Shown here piece by piece: positions 20,804 through 32,174 of a stretch of DNA of 64,000 nt. A program made the translations under genes and the position numbers. The number at the start of each line of letters is the position of its first letter. Positions within the stretch are counted from its first letter, which is position 1. The notes beneath the pieces were generated by a model. That model saw only the letters and a program-made list of their open reading frames with translations. It made no database searches and was not told the origin of the DNA. The DNA is taken from assembly GCF_002878395.1 (NCBI RefSeq), contig NC_061116.1, positions 117,949,125 to 118,013,124 of the forward strand, written 5' to 3'. The DNA is from Capsicum annuum (lineage: Eukaryota; Streptophyta; Magnoliopsida; Solanales; Solanaceae).

Positions 20804-22214
20804 TGTTAGGTTCGAAATTGGGAGGACATCATGTGTAAGCTAACATTTTGTAAACTATAGAGATGATAGTTCAGATGACACATGAAAAATTAAACTAAAA
20901 ATATACTATTGAATATGGTTTGGCCAATTGTCCTACATATGAAAAACTAATATTGAAAAAACATAAACCTATTGGGAGAAATCTCCCCCTAAACATGACT
21001 CTTAAACGACTACATTGTGGATGCTAATGTATTGTGGCTTGAGAAAAGATACTATTGTGTTTTTATATGAGAAGAGGGGGTTTCTATTTATAGAGATCCA
21101 AAATCATTCTTCCAAGAAAAAGGCAAGCCAAATATGAAAACGTTTTATATTTTCCTTTCAAAAAAAGTAAAAGTAATTATGGTATTATTTTTATTTTCCT
21201 TATAAGAAAAGTAAAATTTAAATTTGGTTAGAAAATCAGGACAAAAACCTAATAAAACTTCGCCTTTTGGTTTGATATTCTGGCAAAATATTCTTGATCC
21301 TCCTTCTTCATTTGATCTTTATATATCATTGCTGCTTACCATGATTAAAAGTTAATATGGGTTAAAAATTAGAGCTCTATGCGTTAAAAATAAAAGCAAG
21401 GGCTGATATTATTGGAGTCCTGTGTTATAAGTAAACATGATTGAAAGTGAAACCTTATGCATTGAAAGTGAGCATAGGTTAAAAGTAGAGCACATGCGTT
21501 AAAAGTATATGCACGAGTTGAAAGGAGTCCAAGAATTAAAAATAAGCAGGGGTTGAAAGTTGGAGCCCATAAACTTGGGTTGAAAAGTGATTTTGATTTT
21601 AAAGATGGATTAATAACAGGATTGTTGAAAATTTGTTTGTAACTTTTCTCCAAGTGTAGCTAGACAAAGATCTTCATTATCATCAAATTAGTTGAAACTT
21701 TGATCTCAATATGTCCTCGATCTGAACTATCGGGCCATTGAACCATAGGCTCTGATACCACTTGTTAGATTCAAAATCGCGAAGATGTCATGAGAAAGAT
21801 AATATTTTGCAAACCATAGAGATGATAATTCAGATGACACATGAAAAATTAAACTAAAAATATATTATTGGATATGGTTTGGCCAATTGGCCTATATATG
21901 AAAGACTAATATTAAAAAAAATATAAGCCTATTGGGAGAAATCTCCCCCTAAACAATACTCTTAAACGACTACGTTGTGGATGCTAATGTGTTGCGGCTT
22001 GAGAAGAGATACTATTGTGTTTTTATATGAGAAGAGGACTTCTATTTATAGAGGTCCAAAATCATTCCTCCAATAAAGATACTAGCCAAATATGGAAAAG
22101 TTTTATATTTTCCTTCAAAAAAAATGAAAAGTAATTAAGGTATTACTTTTATTTTCCTTCTAAGAAAAGAAAAAAATTTAATTTAGTAAGAAAATCATGG
22201 CAAAAACCCTAACA
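20804..22214 (-). mobile_element. Short non-autonomous LTR element (about 1.4 kb)
   Basis: Two direct repeats of about 451 bp act as LTRs: 20804-21254 and 21763-22214. On the plus strand they begin TGTTAG and the right one ends CCCTAACA. Shared blocks include GGGAGAAATCTCCCCCTAAA and ATGGTTTGGCCAATTG. A primer-binding site for initiator tRNA-Met lies beside the right LTR (21760-21748 on the minus strand), so the element reads leftward and the right LTR is its 5' LTR. The internal part (21255-21762) is only about 510 bp and encodes nothing recognisable. Size and structure fit a TRIM-like or heavily deleted copia derivative. Confidence 0.75.
21748..21760 (-). other. Primer-binding site, initiator tRNA-Met
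   Basis: On the minus strand this is TGGTATCAGAGCC, the standard plant LTR-element primer-binding site, separated by two bases from the LTR that starts at 21763. Confidence 0.85.
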
Positions 22215-22369
22215 AACGTAAAATCCCTACAAAAATGTGACATTATAAGCTAAATGAATTTCCTTAGATCTCACTCAAGGCACACCATATGTTTATTGAA
22301 CTAAAATAACACAAGAAAATATAAGCAAATGAGTATGAATCAAGGAATATAGCCACAATTTTGTTATTA

Positions 22370-22533
22370 CTCTTCCTTCCCAATTTATGTGGCATAGTTT
22401 GAATTTCAAAAGTCAAACAATTCAATTGTGATCGTGAATTTAGACATGGAGTCTTTAAATTTTTTGAGGTCAAAAAATGACTTGTTTGAATCTTCAAATT
22501 TGAAAGGTGCCAAATTAATTGGGACGGAGGGAG
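22370..22533. mobile_element. Stowaway-like MITE, complete, with TA duplication
   Basis: The right terminus reads GGGACGGAGGGAG and the left CTCTTCCTTCCCAATTT, forming imperfect terminal inverted repeats of the CTCCCTCCGTCCC type. TA dinucleotides flank both ends (22368-22369, 22534-22535). The 164-bp length and the absence of coding fit a Tc1/mariner-derived MITE. A half copy lies at 20732-20803. Confidence 0.8.
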
Positions 22534-22535
22534 TA

Positions 22536-23689
22536 ACAATTTCATTTCATGAAATAGTAAGAGTTGGAAATAACAGCGGAAAGTTCAAGGTAACCTTTTC
22601 TTAAGACATTTAAAGAACAATAAGTACAAAGAAGGCATATTACCAGGACTTATAAAAACAAGATTCTAATTCATGAAACAACAGGTAGACAAGAAGCAGA
22701 CAAATAAGCAAATAAGAGCAAGAAGTCGACATACCATCAATACATCATCCATATGAGAGTAACTGAATCAGAAAATGAAGTTGTCATTTACTGGGTTGTG
22801 CTCCATTAACCTTGTTTCAATTCAAAAAAGAAGTAATTTTTAGAATAATTTTAAGTTTTCTGGGTTTACTTCATATGTAGGAATAAGGTTGCCTAAAGCG
22901 ACCAAAAGGGGAGATAAACAATACAAAATTAGAAAAATCAAAAGTAGTTCAGCCACTTACCAATCAGAAAAGGAAAAGAAAAAAATGCCTACCTTGTACA
23001 TGTGTCTCTCTCTTAAATATGACACAAAGCATTCATACATCTTTATATTCCACTACTCCTATAATATAACATCTTTTTATAAAAAATATTAATATAAGTA
23101 ACCACAAAAATTTGAAGAAAAGGTGTTTTTAAGTTTTGAATGAAAGATTGGTGATATGACCAACTTAAGGGGTCAAAAATAATTAGAAAACTTTGATTAA
23201 GCTAATTGTGGACTTGATTAATATTTGTAAAACTTTCTAGTCTTTTTAAAAATACAAATAAACCCACACCCCTCTCCTCCAAATCAATCGTCTCTCTCCT
23301 TTCTCTCTCGACAGTCTCTCTCAACTCTCTCTCAACCAACAGTTTTGCAAAATTTCTCCCTTCAATCCCCGATGACTTCAAGCTTTGGTGAAAAATTACT
23401 GGGCGAGTTTCTTTTGGACTTTCGACCATCAATCGATGTGAAGAAACCTAGAAAATTAAGAAACAGAGGAACTTGAGCAATCTTCTTCTGCAATAACAAC
23501 TTTAAGTTCTTAGTCGTCCTATTTCTTCTTTCACTGGTAAAAAATTATGTCTTTTTATTTATGAAGAAATAGAGGAACTTGAGCCAACTTCTCTTTTAGT
23601 ATTGGTTAACAATTTTAATATTTCTTGCTTAAATTTGAAATGTGGACTAAATAAAATCTATTGTTAATTCCTTAATTAATGTAGCAATG
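22536..23689. other. Unassigned region with a CT-rich leader-like stretch
   Basis: No recognised gene. Bases 23268-23336 are strongly CT-rich on the plus strand (repeats of CTCTCTC). They are followed by an ATG at 23370 opening a frame of only about 26 codons, then GT-containing AT-rich sequence. The shape resembles a promoter, 5' leader and first intron, but no downstream exon on this strand is identifiable. A piece near 23110 (TTGAAGAAAAGGTG then TTTTTAAGT) resembles 57160-57190. Confidence 0.3.
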
Positions 23690-24571
23690 ATTACAACTCT
23701 AGTGATCTCTAAGCGATCATCACCTCCTATTGGCATCAACCTCAATCTCACAATTGCCTACCAGAACTTGGCCCTAAAGCTCAGGGATGACTTAGATATC
23801 CGTTCGCGTGGGTTGTGCAACCACGCAGGCTCTCTTTCATCTATCAGTACTCTAGCTAGACACGACTTTTGTGTCTTTGCTATGAATAGTCGATGTTCTA
23901 ATTCTGGTATTGCACCTGGTATCTGGTATTTATGCTCGAACAAGAATCTATTCAATATGCGCTCTGAGATATCTATATCAACTACGCGAATAGGAACTGT
24001 ATCCAGCTTGTTCATGTTAGCTGCTGATGTGTCTGGGGGACAGTTATTCTCCAACAACGCCAACTAATTAGTGAAAAACTCACTTACCAAGTTCGGTTGA
24101 TAGGATCCAAGTGGCCTGCTCATCCATGCCAACTCATATTCATTGAATCGGCGCTTAAGTTATGGGTACTCATGCTATGTTGTTGTCACAATTTGATACT
24201 CCTAGAAAATAGGTCTCTTTGCATCCAACCTGTCTGTTGGTGTGAGCCCTTTGTAGAAATGCCCCCGAGCTTCTTTGACTTGCCATATCATACGCTTCCA
24301 TAGTTGCGGGTCCTTACGTTGAACCATTTGGGGTCGTGTTTAGGAATCTTCTCTTGGATGGGGTTAGATATTTCAAACCCTTCCTCAACTAAAATAGAAC
24401 TTGAGCTGCTGCTGCTACTGCTTTTACTCTCTTCTTTAGACTGGGAGGATGAAGAAATCACCTGACAATTTCCCGACTGTTGCGTGCTTGTGCGTCCGAA
24501 CTTTATGATGGTCTTTGCCTGGCTTGTTGGCTTCTACCCCTGCCTATGGTTGGTGGTAATTTGTTAGCCAT
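23690..24571 (-). pseudogene. Putative plant transposon protein (PF20167-like) relic
   Basis: The minus strand starts MANKLPPTIGRGRSQQARQR (ATG 24571). A Ser-rich patch follows near 24410, then broken pieces WKRMIWQVKEARGHFYKGL and KRRFNEYELAWMSRPLGS. The clearest run (24063-23758) includes ALLENNCPPDTSAANMNKLD, VPIRVVDIDISERILNRFL and EREPAWLHNPRERISKSSLS, then FRAKFW and near 23720 LRLMPIGGDDRLEITR. This order resembles the plant transposon-associated domain I know as PF20167 (DISE..IN..L; WLxxPRxxIxKxxLxxxAKFFW; PTxxDN..TWDR). It lies downstream, on the same strand, of the Athila-like pol, where a third ORF of that element could sit, but two other insertions intervene. At least three stops or shifts. 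Confidence 0.5.
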
Positions 24572-24890
24572 AGTACCTGAAAGTGCAGCATTTATCAGTC
24601 CACAAACTCAAACCATACACCAGTAAAATGTTTTGACCAACGACGGTTAGTCGACCCAAATTGTTGGGGACATTCCAATAACTCTATTTTTGAGAAAGTG
24701 GCAACGGTTTTAGGTGAGGGATCTTTGAGTATTCGACGGTCGGTGTACCATTTTCAACTTCAAGCCTCATTTTGGCATTTTATCAAACACTTTGCACGCT
24801 CTTAATGTAAACATGATTCTCAGGGCTTTTTCATCAATAATACATTACTAATTTTGCTTTTCTTGATCCATGGGTTACTCAGACTTCACT
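24572..24890. other. Spacer between the transposon protein relic and a solo LTR
   Basis: No gene. It contains GACGGTT/CGACGGTC-type short motifs. Bases 24886-24890 (TCACT) form one side of the likely target-site duplication of the solo LTR. Confidence 0.5.
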
Positions 24891-27205
24891 TGTAACGCCC
24901 TGAAATCTTGTCCTGGAGCGTCACACGGTGCTTAAGGCTACAAGTAGCCCCAAGCTAACCCTTTGAGCCTGCTACTTAGTATAAAGCTTAGTTAAAAATA
25001 ATGAGAGCAAAATAAGGAATCATGTCATATCATATCTAAATGAAATCCGAATAAGTACTGTAAAAGTTACCAAATACTGTAAGTCTAAATATACTGACCA
25101 TTTAGTCTGACAAAGCCTCTACTACTCAACAAACTAGAGAGCTATTGGGACAGATCCCCAACTGACTCGAACTGAACTAAAAGTAGTAGAATAACTACTA
25201 AAAATACTGAAGTGTCTAGATATAGGTCCTCAAAACATGAGGACTCACCACAGTGGAGATGCAGATAAAGGTACTCGGGATCACTGACGCTGTTGGGACT
25301 GAGCATCTGAACCTACATTATAAGACAATGTAGCACATAGATATATATGTGGATTAGCACTTGGGAATATACTGAGTATATGGGGGCGTATGCAGCTAAA
25401 TATGACTACAATAAATATTTATATAAAACATACATGGTATTGTAGATGACTCACATAGCTTGAATAAATCTCTCATAAATCATGAGTAATGAAATATGTA
25501 GTATAAATCACGTGAGCCATTACACTTTGTTCTAAATCTGTATTCTTTATTTGATCTCAAGCTTGTAAACTAGTTGAACTCTTAAAAAAACAAATTTTAG
25601 AACATACACTTTAGTCTTTTGAAAACAAGTAACTTCTTTGAAACTCAAGGACTTAAAACCTTAAGAACTTTAAGACTTGATATTCTAGGAAACTTGGGAG
25701 TTTCTTCTAACCAATATAAACCATGTGAGCTACATGGAGTCCAAGGTCTTTCCCACATCAGGGAGAGCTGTTATATCCTTGCCATTGGAGTAGAACCTTT
25801 ACTTTCAGTGATCACTAGCTTAACCCACTAGGGGTAAATCAAATCCTACGGTGGCTCATAGTTCTGGGGTATGAGACCTCAGAATCAAGCCCAACTCGAT
25901 GCTATGTACCACTCCCATACTAGGCTCAAAACTTTTAGGAAAAATCCACCTTATACAATTCAACATTATGAAATGGGAGCCAATATGCTTCCCTTTAACT
26001 TAAATAACAAAATGTGGATTCATTTCTTAACTTAGGATCAAAATCAACTCTTTTCTTTAAACTTTGGTAGACTATCTTTAACAAGCTTTGAAACTTATGG
26101 AGATATCAATACCATTCTTGAAATATTATAGAATATATCAAAATTCATTCTTGGACCTTAAAACATGTATACATATTCAAGAAATCTCAATTCAAAGTAG
26201 AGGGTAAATCATGACTTCAACCTTAAGAGTATTCCAAACATCAATTATGGAAGGAATATGCAATTCATAACATTAATTCTCAATTCAAATTATAAAATAG
26301 GTGTATTATCATATAATTCAAGACTTGAACAAATTCATAATCTCATATACTTTAAATATAGCAATTTGGGCATAATTCATCTTGAAAAATTAAAATCTTT
26401 TAAGAAAAACCAAGATTTTGGCACAAGAATGGAAGAAGTGTTCTTGTTCAAACCCCACATACCTCGAATTATGAAATTTGATGAATAAGCTGGCTTGAGA
26501 CTCTTTCTCGTACTTTTAGATGAGGGTTCTTGAAGCCCTTGAATTGGGAACCTTGAATCCCAACTCAATTTGTGAAAGCTACCGTGGATTCATGAGATTC
26601 TTGGAAGAGGTTCTGGGTACTTAGGGATTTTGTTGAGAGAAAACTTGAGAAAAACTTAATAGAATGCTTATAAATGACTTAAATTTGGTATTTGTACAAT
26701 TTAAGAGGCTTGAAGTCCAAAGTTACCTTTTTAACTCCTGAATGAAGTTGGAAAAAATTAAACTGGAAAATCCAATTTTATGGGTCACCACAATGCGCCA
26801 CTATCGCGATGGCTCACTGGAAATTAACAAGTGGGATTCTTGAGGTCACCGTGATGCGGAGCCATCACGTTGTTCCACTGGTTGGGACCTGGAACTTTAT
26901 CTTGATGCGCCACAATGGCGCTAGGCTACTGGAATTTGAGAATTGTCAAATAGACCCTCTCCGTGATGCACCAAGCACTAAAATGATGCTGTTTTATGAC
27001 TAAGACTTTAATTTGCCATAACTTTTTGCTCGGTTATCGAATTTGGGAGGATCTTATATCATGGGAAAGCTATTTAAATTTCCTATATGATAAAAAGTTG
27101 AAATTATGAAAATTCTATATGGTTTAAATGTTACACACTTAGGAAGTCATTCTTTGGCCTTCTAGAGACAAAAGTAAACTTAAGAAAAAGTTTGGGGGTA
27201 TTGCA
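24891..27205 (-). mobile_element. Solo LTR of a Tekay-like chromovirus
   Basis: On the plus strand it starts TGTAACGCCCTGAAATC and ends GGGGGTATTGCA, the complement of TGCAATACCCCC...GGGCGTTACA. The LTR bounding 32175-35178 belongs to the same family (TGTAATACCCTAAATTTTT...GGGGCGTTACA). The likely target-site duplication is TCACT/TCACC (24886-24890, 27206-27210; 4 of 5 match). The LTR contains the family's repeated GATGCGCCA-type motifs (26790-26970), GCACCGTGTGACG-like (GCGTCACACGGTGCTTAAGG) sequence and no coding region. One LTR with a duplication and no body is the expected product of LTR-LTR recombination. Confidence 0.75.
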
Positions 27206-27210
27206 TCACC

Positions 27211-28056
27211 CATGATAAAGTTTGGCAGATTTTAACTCAGATCTGACCACCACAGAATGACTTAAAATTAAAGAGTATTGTTTCAACATTGTAGCCTTCA
27301 CATGCTTTCATGGTTATTAGTGTAGAATATCATAGAGTGTAATGGAGAGATCATACCTTACGTTGCAGCACTTGATCACTATCCTGACTTGCACTCTAAA
27401 CACAGGACACAATATGACACCTTACTTTTGTGAGGACTTTTGTTGCTAGTGATTAAAAAACAAAGAGGTGAAAAAGTTTAAATAGATGGGGTAAAGTAAT
27501 ATGAGAATTTTAATATGGTAATAGAAAGTCTCAGATACGTTGAACGTAGGGACATTAAATAGTCTCAGGAACTTGAAACGTTGGGGTGTTATTTAACCAC
27601 TTTAAATTATCTATTTAAACCCGTTTGAATTGGATAAGAATGAAAAATCCAGCTATATAAATGAATTCGATCCAACCCACTGAAATATGGTTTTATGTGA
27701 TGGTTCCATTGATGGTCCATCGCATGTGCGATGATCCATTGGTCAACACGTCATCCCTTTCCAGTGAAGTTACCTGGAGACATACTGGCGATAGTTGGGC
27801 CAACGATTCATCAATCTTGTGATGGTCCATCGGTCAACCCGTCACTAATTTTCCAGTATCTTGGTTTCTAGAATTTGTTACGGTGGTTCCTATGATGGCC
27901 CATCGAGTCTGCGATGGTCTGTTGGGTAATCTGTCGGTCTTCCTAAATTCTTTCAGTTTTTATTTTGCTGCACTGTAATACCTTCACACTTACACAAACC
28001 CTTCAACTTGCACAAAACAATGAAATAACTTAAACTAATGCTTTACAACACACAAT
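27211..28056. other. Non-coding 3' region of the Athila-like element, with GATGGTCCATCG motifs
   Basis: No gene. Bases 27700-27930 hold several imperfect copies of a GATGGTCCATCG-type near-palindrome, also abundant at 37380-37720 in the LTR at the other end. Bases 28050-28075 (GTGGGTTGCCTCCCACTAGC) are typical of the untranslated stretch after pol in Athila-like elements. Confidence 0.5.
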
Positions 28057-28118
28057 GTGGGTTGCCTCCCACTAGCTCCTAATTTATTATCGCGGCACAA
28101 CTCAGTTATCTTGATTAC

Positions 28119-31100
28119 TCAGACTTCATCGAGAAAGATTGTCACAATTCTCTTCATCGAGTCTGTTAGATCGATATATAGTTTTACTCGCTGCCCATTA
28201 ACTTCAAAGACACTTCCGTATTTATTTTCGAGTTCCACTACTTCTGATGAGCAGATTTGGTTAACTCTAAATGGGCCAAACCATTTAGATTTGAGCTTAC
28301 CTGGAAAAAACTTGAGTCGAGAGTTGAAGAGGAGCCCCAAGTCACATTTCTAAAAATCTCACTTTTCAATTCTGCGGTCATGGTACTTCTTCATTCTGTC
28401 TTTGTACAAGTCAGCCCTTTCATAAAATCTAAGATAGAACTCATCCATCTTATTCAGCTGCCCCAGTCTCATGTCCGCTGCCTTATTCCTGCTCAGATTA
28501 AGCCGTTTCAGTGTCCACAGTGCTATATGCTTTAGTTCAATAGGCAAATGACACGTCTTACCATAAACCAATTGGTATGGTGACATGACAATTGGTGTGT
28601 TAAAAGCTATTCTATATTCCTATAAGGCATCATCCAGTTTTCTAGACCAATCTTTCCTGCTAGCATTTACAGTCTTGGCAAGGATAGCTTTGATTTCCCG
28701 ATTAGAGATTTTTACCTTCCCACTGGTCTGTGGGTGGTATGGGGTAGCTACCTTATGCTGTTTGACTCTATATTTTGCCAAGGAAGCTCTGAATATCTTG
28801 TTGCAAAATTGTAATCCTCCATCGCTTATGATGATACATGGTACCCCAAAGTGAGAGAAGATATTTCTCTTTCAGAATGGAACAAACCTCTTTCCTTCAT
28901 TATCTACCAAAGCAACAGCCTTGACCCATTTTGACACGTAGTCAACAACAACTAATATGTACTTCATCCTAAATGAGCTCACGAAGGGCCCCATGAAATC
29001 AATGCCGAAAACATCAAATAATTCTACCTCTAGAATTTTAGACATTGGCATCTCATGGTGCCTTGAGATGGACCCTTGCCTTTGACATTGGTCTTATCTC
29101 TTCATGAATTCGTAAGTATCCTTCAATAAATAGGGCCGATAGTACGCACTTTGAAGCACTTTCCTTTTATTCCGATCACCTGCATGGTGACCTCTAACTG
29201 GGGAAACATGATTTGCTTCTAGTATACTCAACACATCTAATTCTGGGATGCACCATCTAATAATACCATCCGTACATTGCCAAAAAAGATACAGCTCATC
29301 CCATAAATAATTGGTCACATCATGGAGAAACTTTTTCCTTTGATGAAAGGAAAGATTCTCTGGTATTACCTCACTCACCATATAATCTGCAAATTCATCA
29401 TACCAAGGTATTTTCTCCGCAACAGCAACCAAGATTTCCTCATTTGGAAATGCATCATCGATCTCAAATTTATCTCTAACTACTTGTTCACTTTCCAACC
29501 TTGACAGATGATCCAGAACTTAGTTTTTGCACCCCTTTCTATCTTTGACTTCAAAGTCAAACTCTTGAAGCAAAATCACCTATCTAATCAAACTTGGCTT
29601 CACATTTTTTTTTCCATCAAATATCTTAAGGCTGCATGTTCAGTGTGGACCACCACCTTGGTTCCAAGTAAATAAGCCCGAAACTTCTCAAAGACATAGA
29701 CAACTGTAAGAAGTTCCTGTTCTATGATAGTGTAATTCTTTTGAGCTTCATTCAGTGCTTTGCTGGTATAATAGATTGGATGAAATAATTTGTCCTTCTT
29801 TTATCCCAGCACAGCTCCAAGGGAAACAACGCTTGCATCACATATGATCTCAAACATTTTTGACCAATTTGGTGCAACAATGATAGGAGCATGAACCAGC
29901 TTCTCTTTAAGGAGTTCAAATGCCTTCAAATAATCATCATCAAAGGAGAATTTGATTTTTTTCTCGAAGAGTTTGCAAAGGGGGTTTGCAGTCTTTGAGA
30001 AGTCCTTTATAAACCTCCTACTAAAGCAAGCATGACCAAGGAAACTATGCACCCCCTTCACTGAAGTAGGAGGTGGAAGCTTCTCTATAACCTCAACTTT
30101 GGCTCGATCAACTTCAATCCCCTTTTCTAAAATTGTGTTCGAGAACGATGCCCTCCTTCATCATGAAGTGGCATTTCTCCCCATTAAGTACAAAATTAAA
30201 CTCCCCACATCTCTACAAGGCCCTACTCAGATTTACCAAACATAGCTCAAATGAATCTCCTACCATAGAAAAATTATCCATAAACACCTCCAAGGTGTCT
30301 TCAACCATATCTAAGAATATTGACATCATGCACCGCTGAAAAGTGGCAGGTGCATTACACAACCAGAAAGGCATCCTGTTAAAAGCAAATGTTCCATATG
30401 GGCATGTGAATATTGTCTTATCCTGATCTTTAGGAGCAATAAAAATCCTGTTGTAACTAGAAAACCCATCTAAGAAATAGTACTAACCTCTTTCCGCTAG
30501 CCGATCAAGTATCTGATTCATGAAAGGCATTGGGAAGTGGTTTTTTAATAATAAGTAGTGTACTCCCGCTGCCCAGGAACACATACCTCAAATAACCAGG
30601 CAACTCTTTCAGCTCTAAAGTTGGTGGCTCATTAATAGATGGCTTGGCTGGTGGACTGGGATGATTTTTTAAGTCCAAATCCATCTTTTTGGGTGCATAA
30701 GAATATGACCCCATGCCCTCCAAGGCACACACAGTCCCCTTATAATCTTCAATACCGTCTTGATCAAAATTTATTAACACAACAACTAAAGTCTCCACAA
30801 TAAATTTTTCTTCTATAGGTACTTCCTGCTTCCCCTCATAATAAATATCCACAATAGAAAGTATGTTTATATCTTTATGCTGTTTCATGGACTGGCATAC
30901 ATCAAATCAAACTACTTCATCATTCAACACGAATAGTAGCTCATTTGCCTTTAGATCAATAAGTACACTGTCGGTTGCGAGGAAAGCTCTACTCAAGATT
31001 ATGGGCACCTCAAAGTCAACCTTGTAATCGAGAATGACAAAATCAACTGGAAATATGAAACTAGCCACCTTCACTAATACGTCATATAAAATCCCCACGG

Positions 31101-31505
31101 TACATTTCATAGACCTGTCTGCCATATCTAATCTCATGTTTGCGGGAGTAGGATCCCCCAAACCCAGTTTTTTATACACAATAAGTGGCATTAAATTTAT
31201 ACTAGCTCCCAAATCACATAGAGCTTTTGCGAACTTAAGAGGCCCAATAGTGTACTGGATAGTAAATGTTCCTGGGTCTGCCTTCTTCTGCACCAACGAC
31301 CTTGTGGAAATAGCACCACAATGATGGATATTGTCCACCATCTCATAACTAACTGTCCGATTCTTTTTAACAAGGTGTTTTATGAACTTTGTGTATTCAA
31401 GCATTTTCTCCAATGGCTATACCAATGGCAAGTTGATTGTCAACTACTTAAGCATTGCCATAAACTTGCCAATCTTTATGTTATTGGCCTTTTTTTCAAC
31501 TAATG
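28119..31505 (-). pseudogene. Athila-like Ty3/gypsy polyprotein: protease, RT, RNase H, integrase
   Basis: The protease (31413-30907) contains FAKALCDLGASINLMPL with a DLGA active site. A spacer ends LELKELPGYLRYVFLGSGST. The next codons jump into late RT fingers (NHFPMPFMNQILDRLAERG in another frame), so part of RT is deleted at about 30545. RT continues FLDGFSSYNRIFIAPKDQDK, CPYGTFAFNRMPF and the catalytic VFMDNFSMVG (30270); the family norm is FMDDF, so the second Asp is lost. RNase H begins KMFEIICDASVVSLGAVLG (29870-29801). The integrase has VRGHHAGDRNKRKVLQSAYY near 29160, MSPYQLVYGKTCHLPIEL at 28586 and FNSRLKFFPGKLKSKWFGPF at 28330. PYQLVYGK and FFPGKLKSxWxGPF are hallmarks of the Athila/Tat group. 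Frames are broken repeatedly. Confidence 0.85.
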
Positions 31506-32174
31506 GGGAAATAGAGGTGGTGGTTTTGGGAGCATAGGAACTACCACTTCAGTCTCCTTTCTCTTGCTCTACTCCAACTCATCAACCTGCTGATGGTTGG
31601 GTGGTGTATTATCAATAACTTTATCCAGTTTCTTATACTCCACTAGGTATGTTTTTTCATGCTTAATATACTCTGCAATCACAGCTTTGCCCATCGATGA
31701 GCCTGGTACAACCTTACCACTTCATATGGTAATTGCCATGTAGGAGCCATTATTTTGAGGATTCTGAATTGTATCACTTGGAAAAGTTCAGCTCTTTCTC
31801 TGATTCAATGCTACTGAGAGTTGGATCATTTATTACCTTGACTGTTTGATTGAAGTAGAGTGTGAGTTTACCAACTGACTGATGAAAGACAAATCACACT
31901 TCATAGTAATCACCCCGGAGTTGGTATTCTCAACTCTCTTTAATAATTTTTCCATCATGTCTTCTATGGATATCTTGCCAGAGATAGTTGCAGCATTATC
32001 TCTGCTTCCAGGAGGTACATATAGTCCACTCCTATCAGTTTTGCTCTTCTAGTTCCCTTGATATCTATCTTTGTAACCAGCTTTATCATAATAGTTACGA
32101 CCTTGATTTCCTTGGCTATTTCCTCAGAAACTCCCCTGAGTATTCAAAATTAGCTCTTCCTTGGGATGCAACTG
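31506..32174 (-). pseudogene. Athila-like gag C-terminal part, left of the nested insertion
   Basis: Only scattered gag-like pieces are readable on this strand, all heavily mutated. The region joins the gag at 35179-36190 across the nested chromovirus remnant and continues leftward into protease. Its identity rests mainly on position. Confidence 0.45.
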
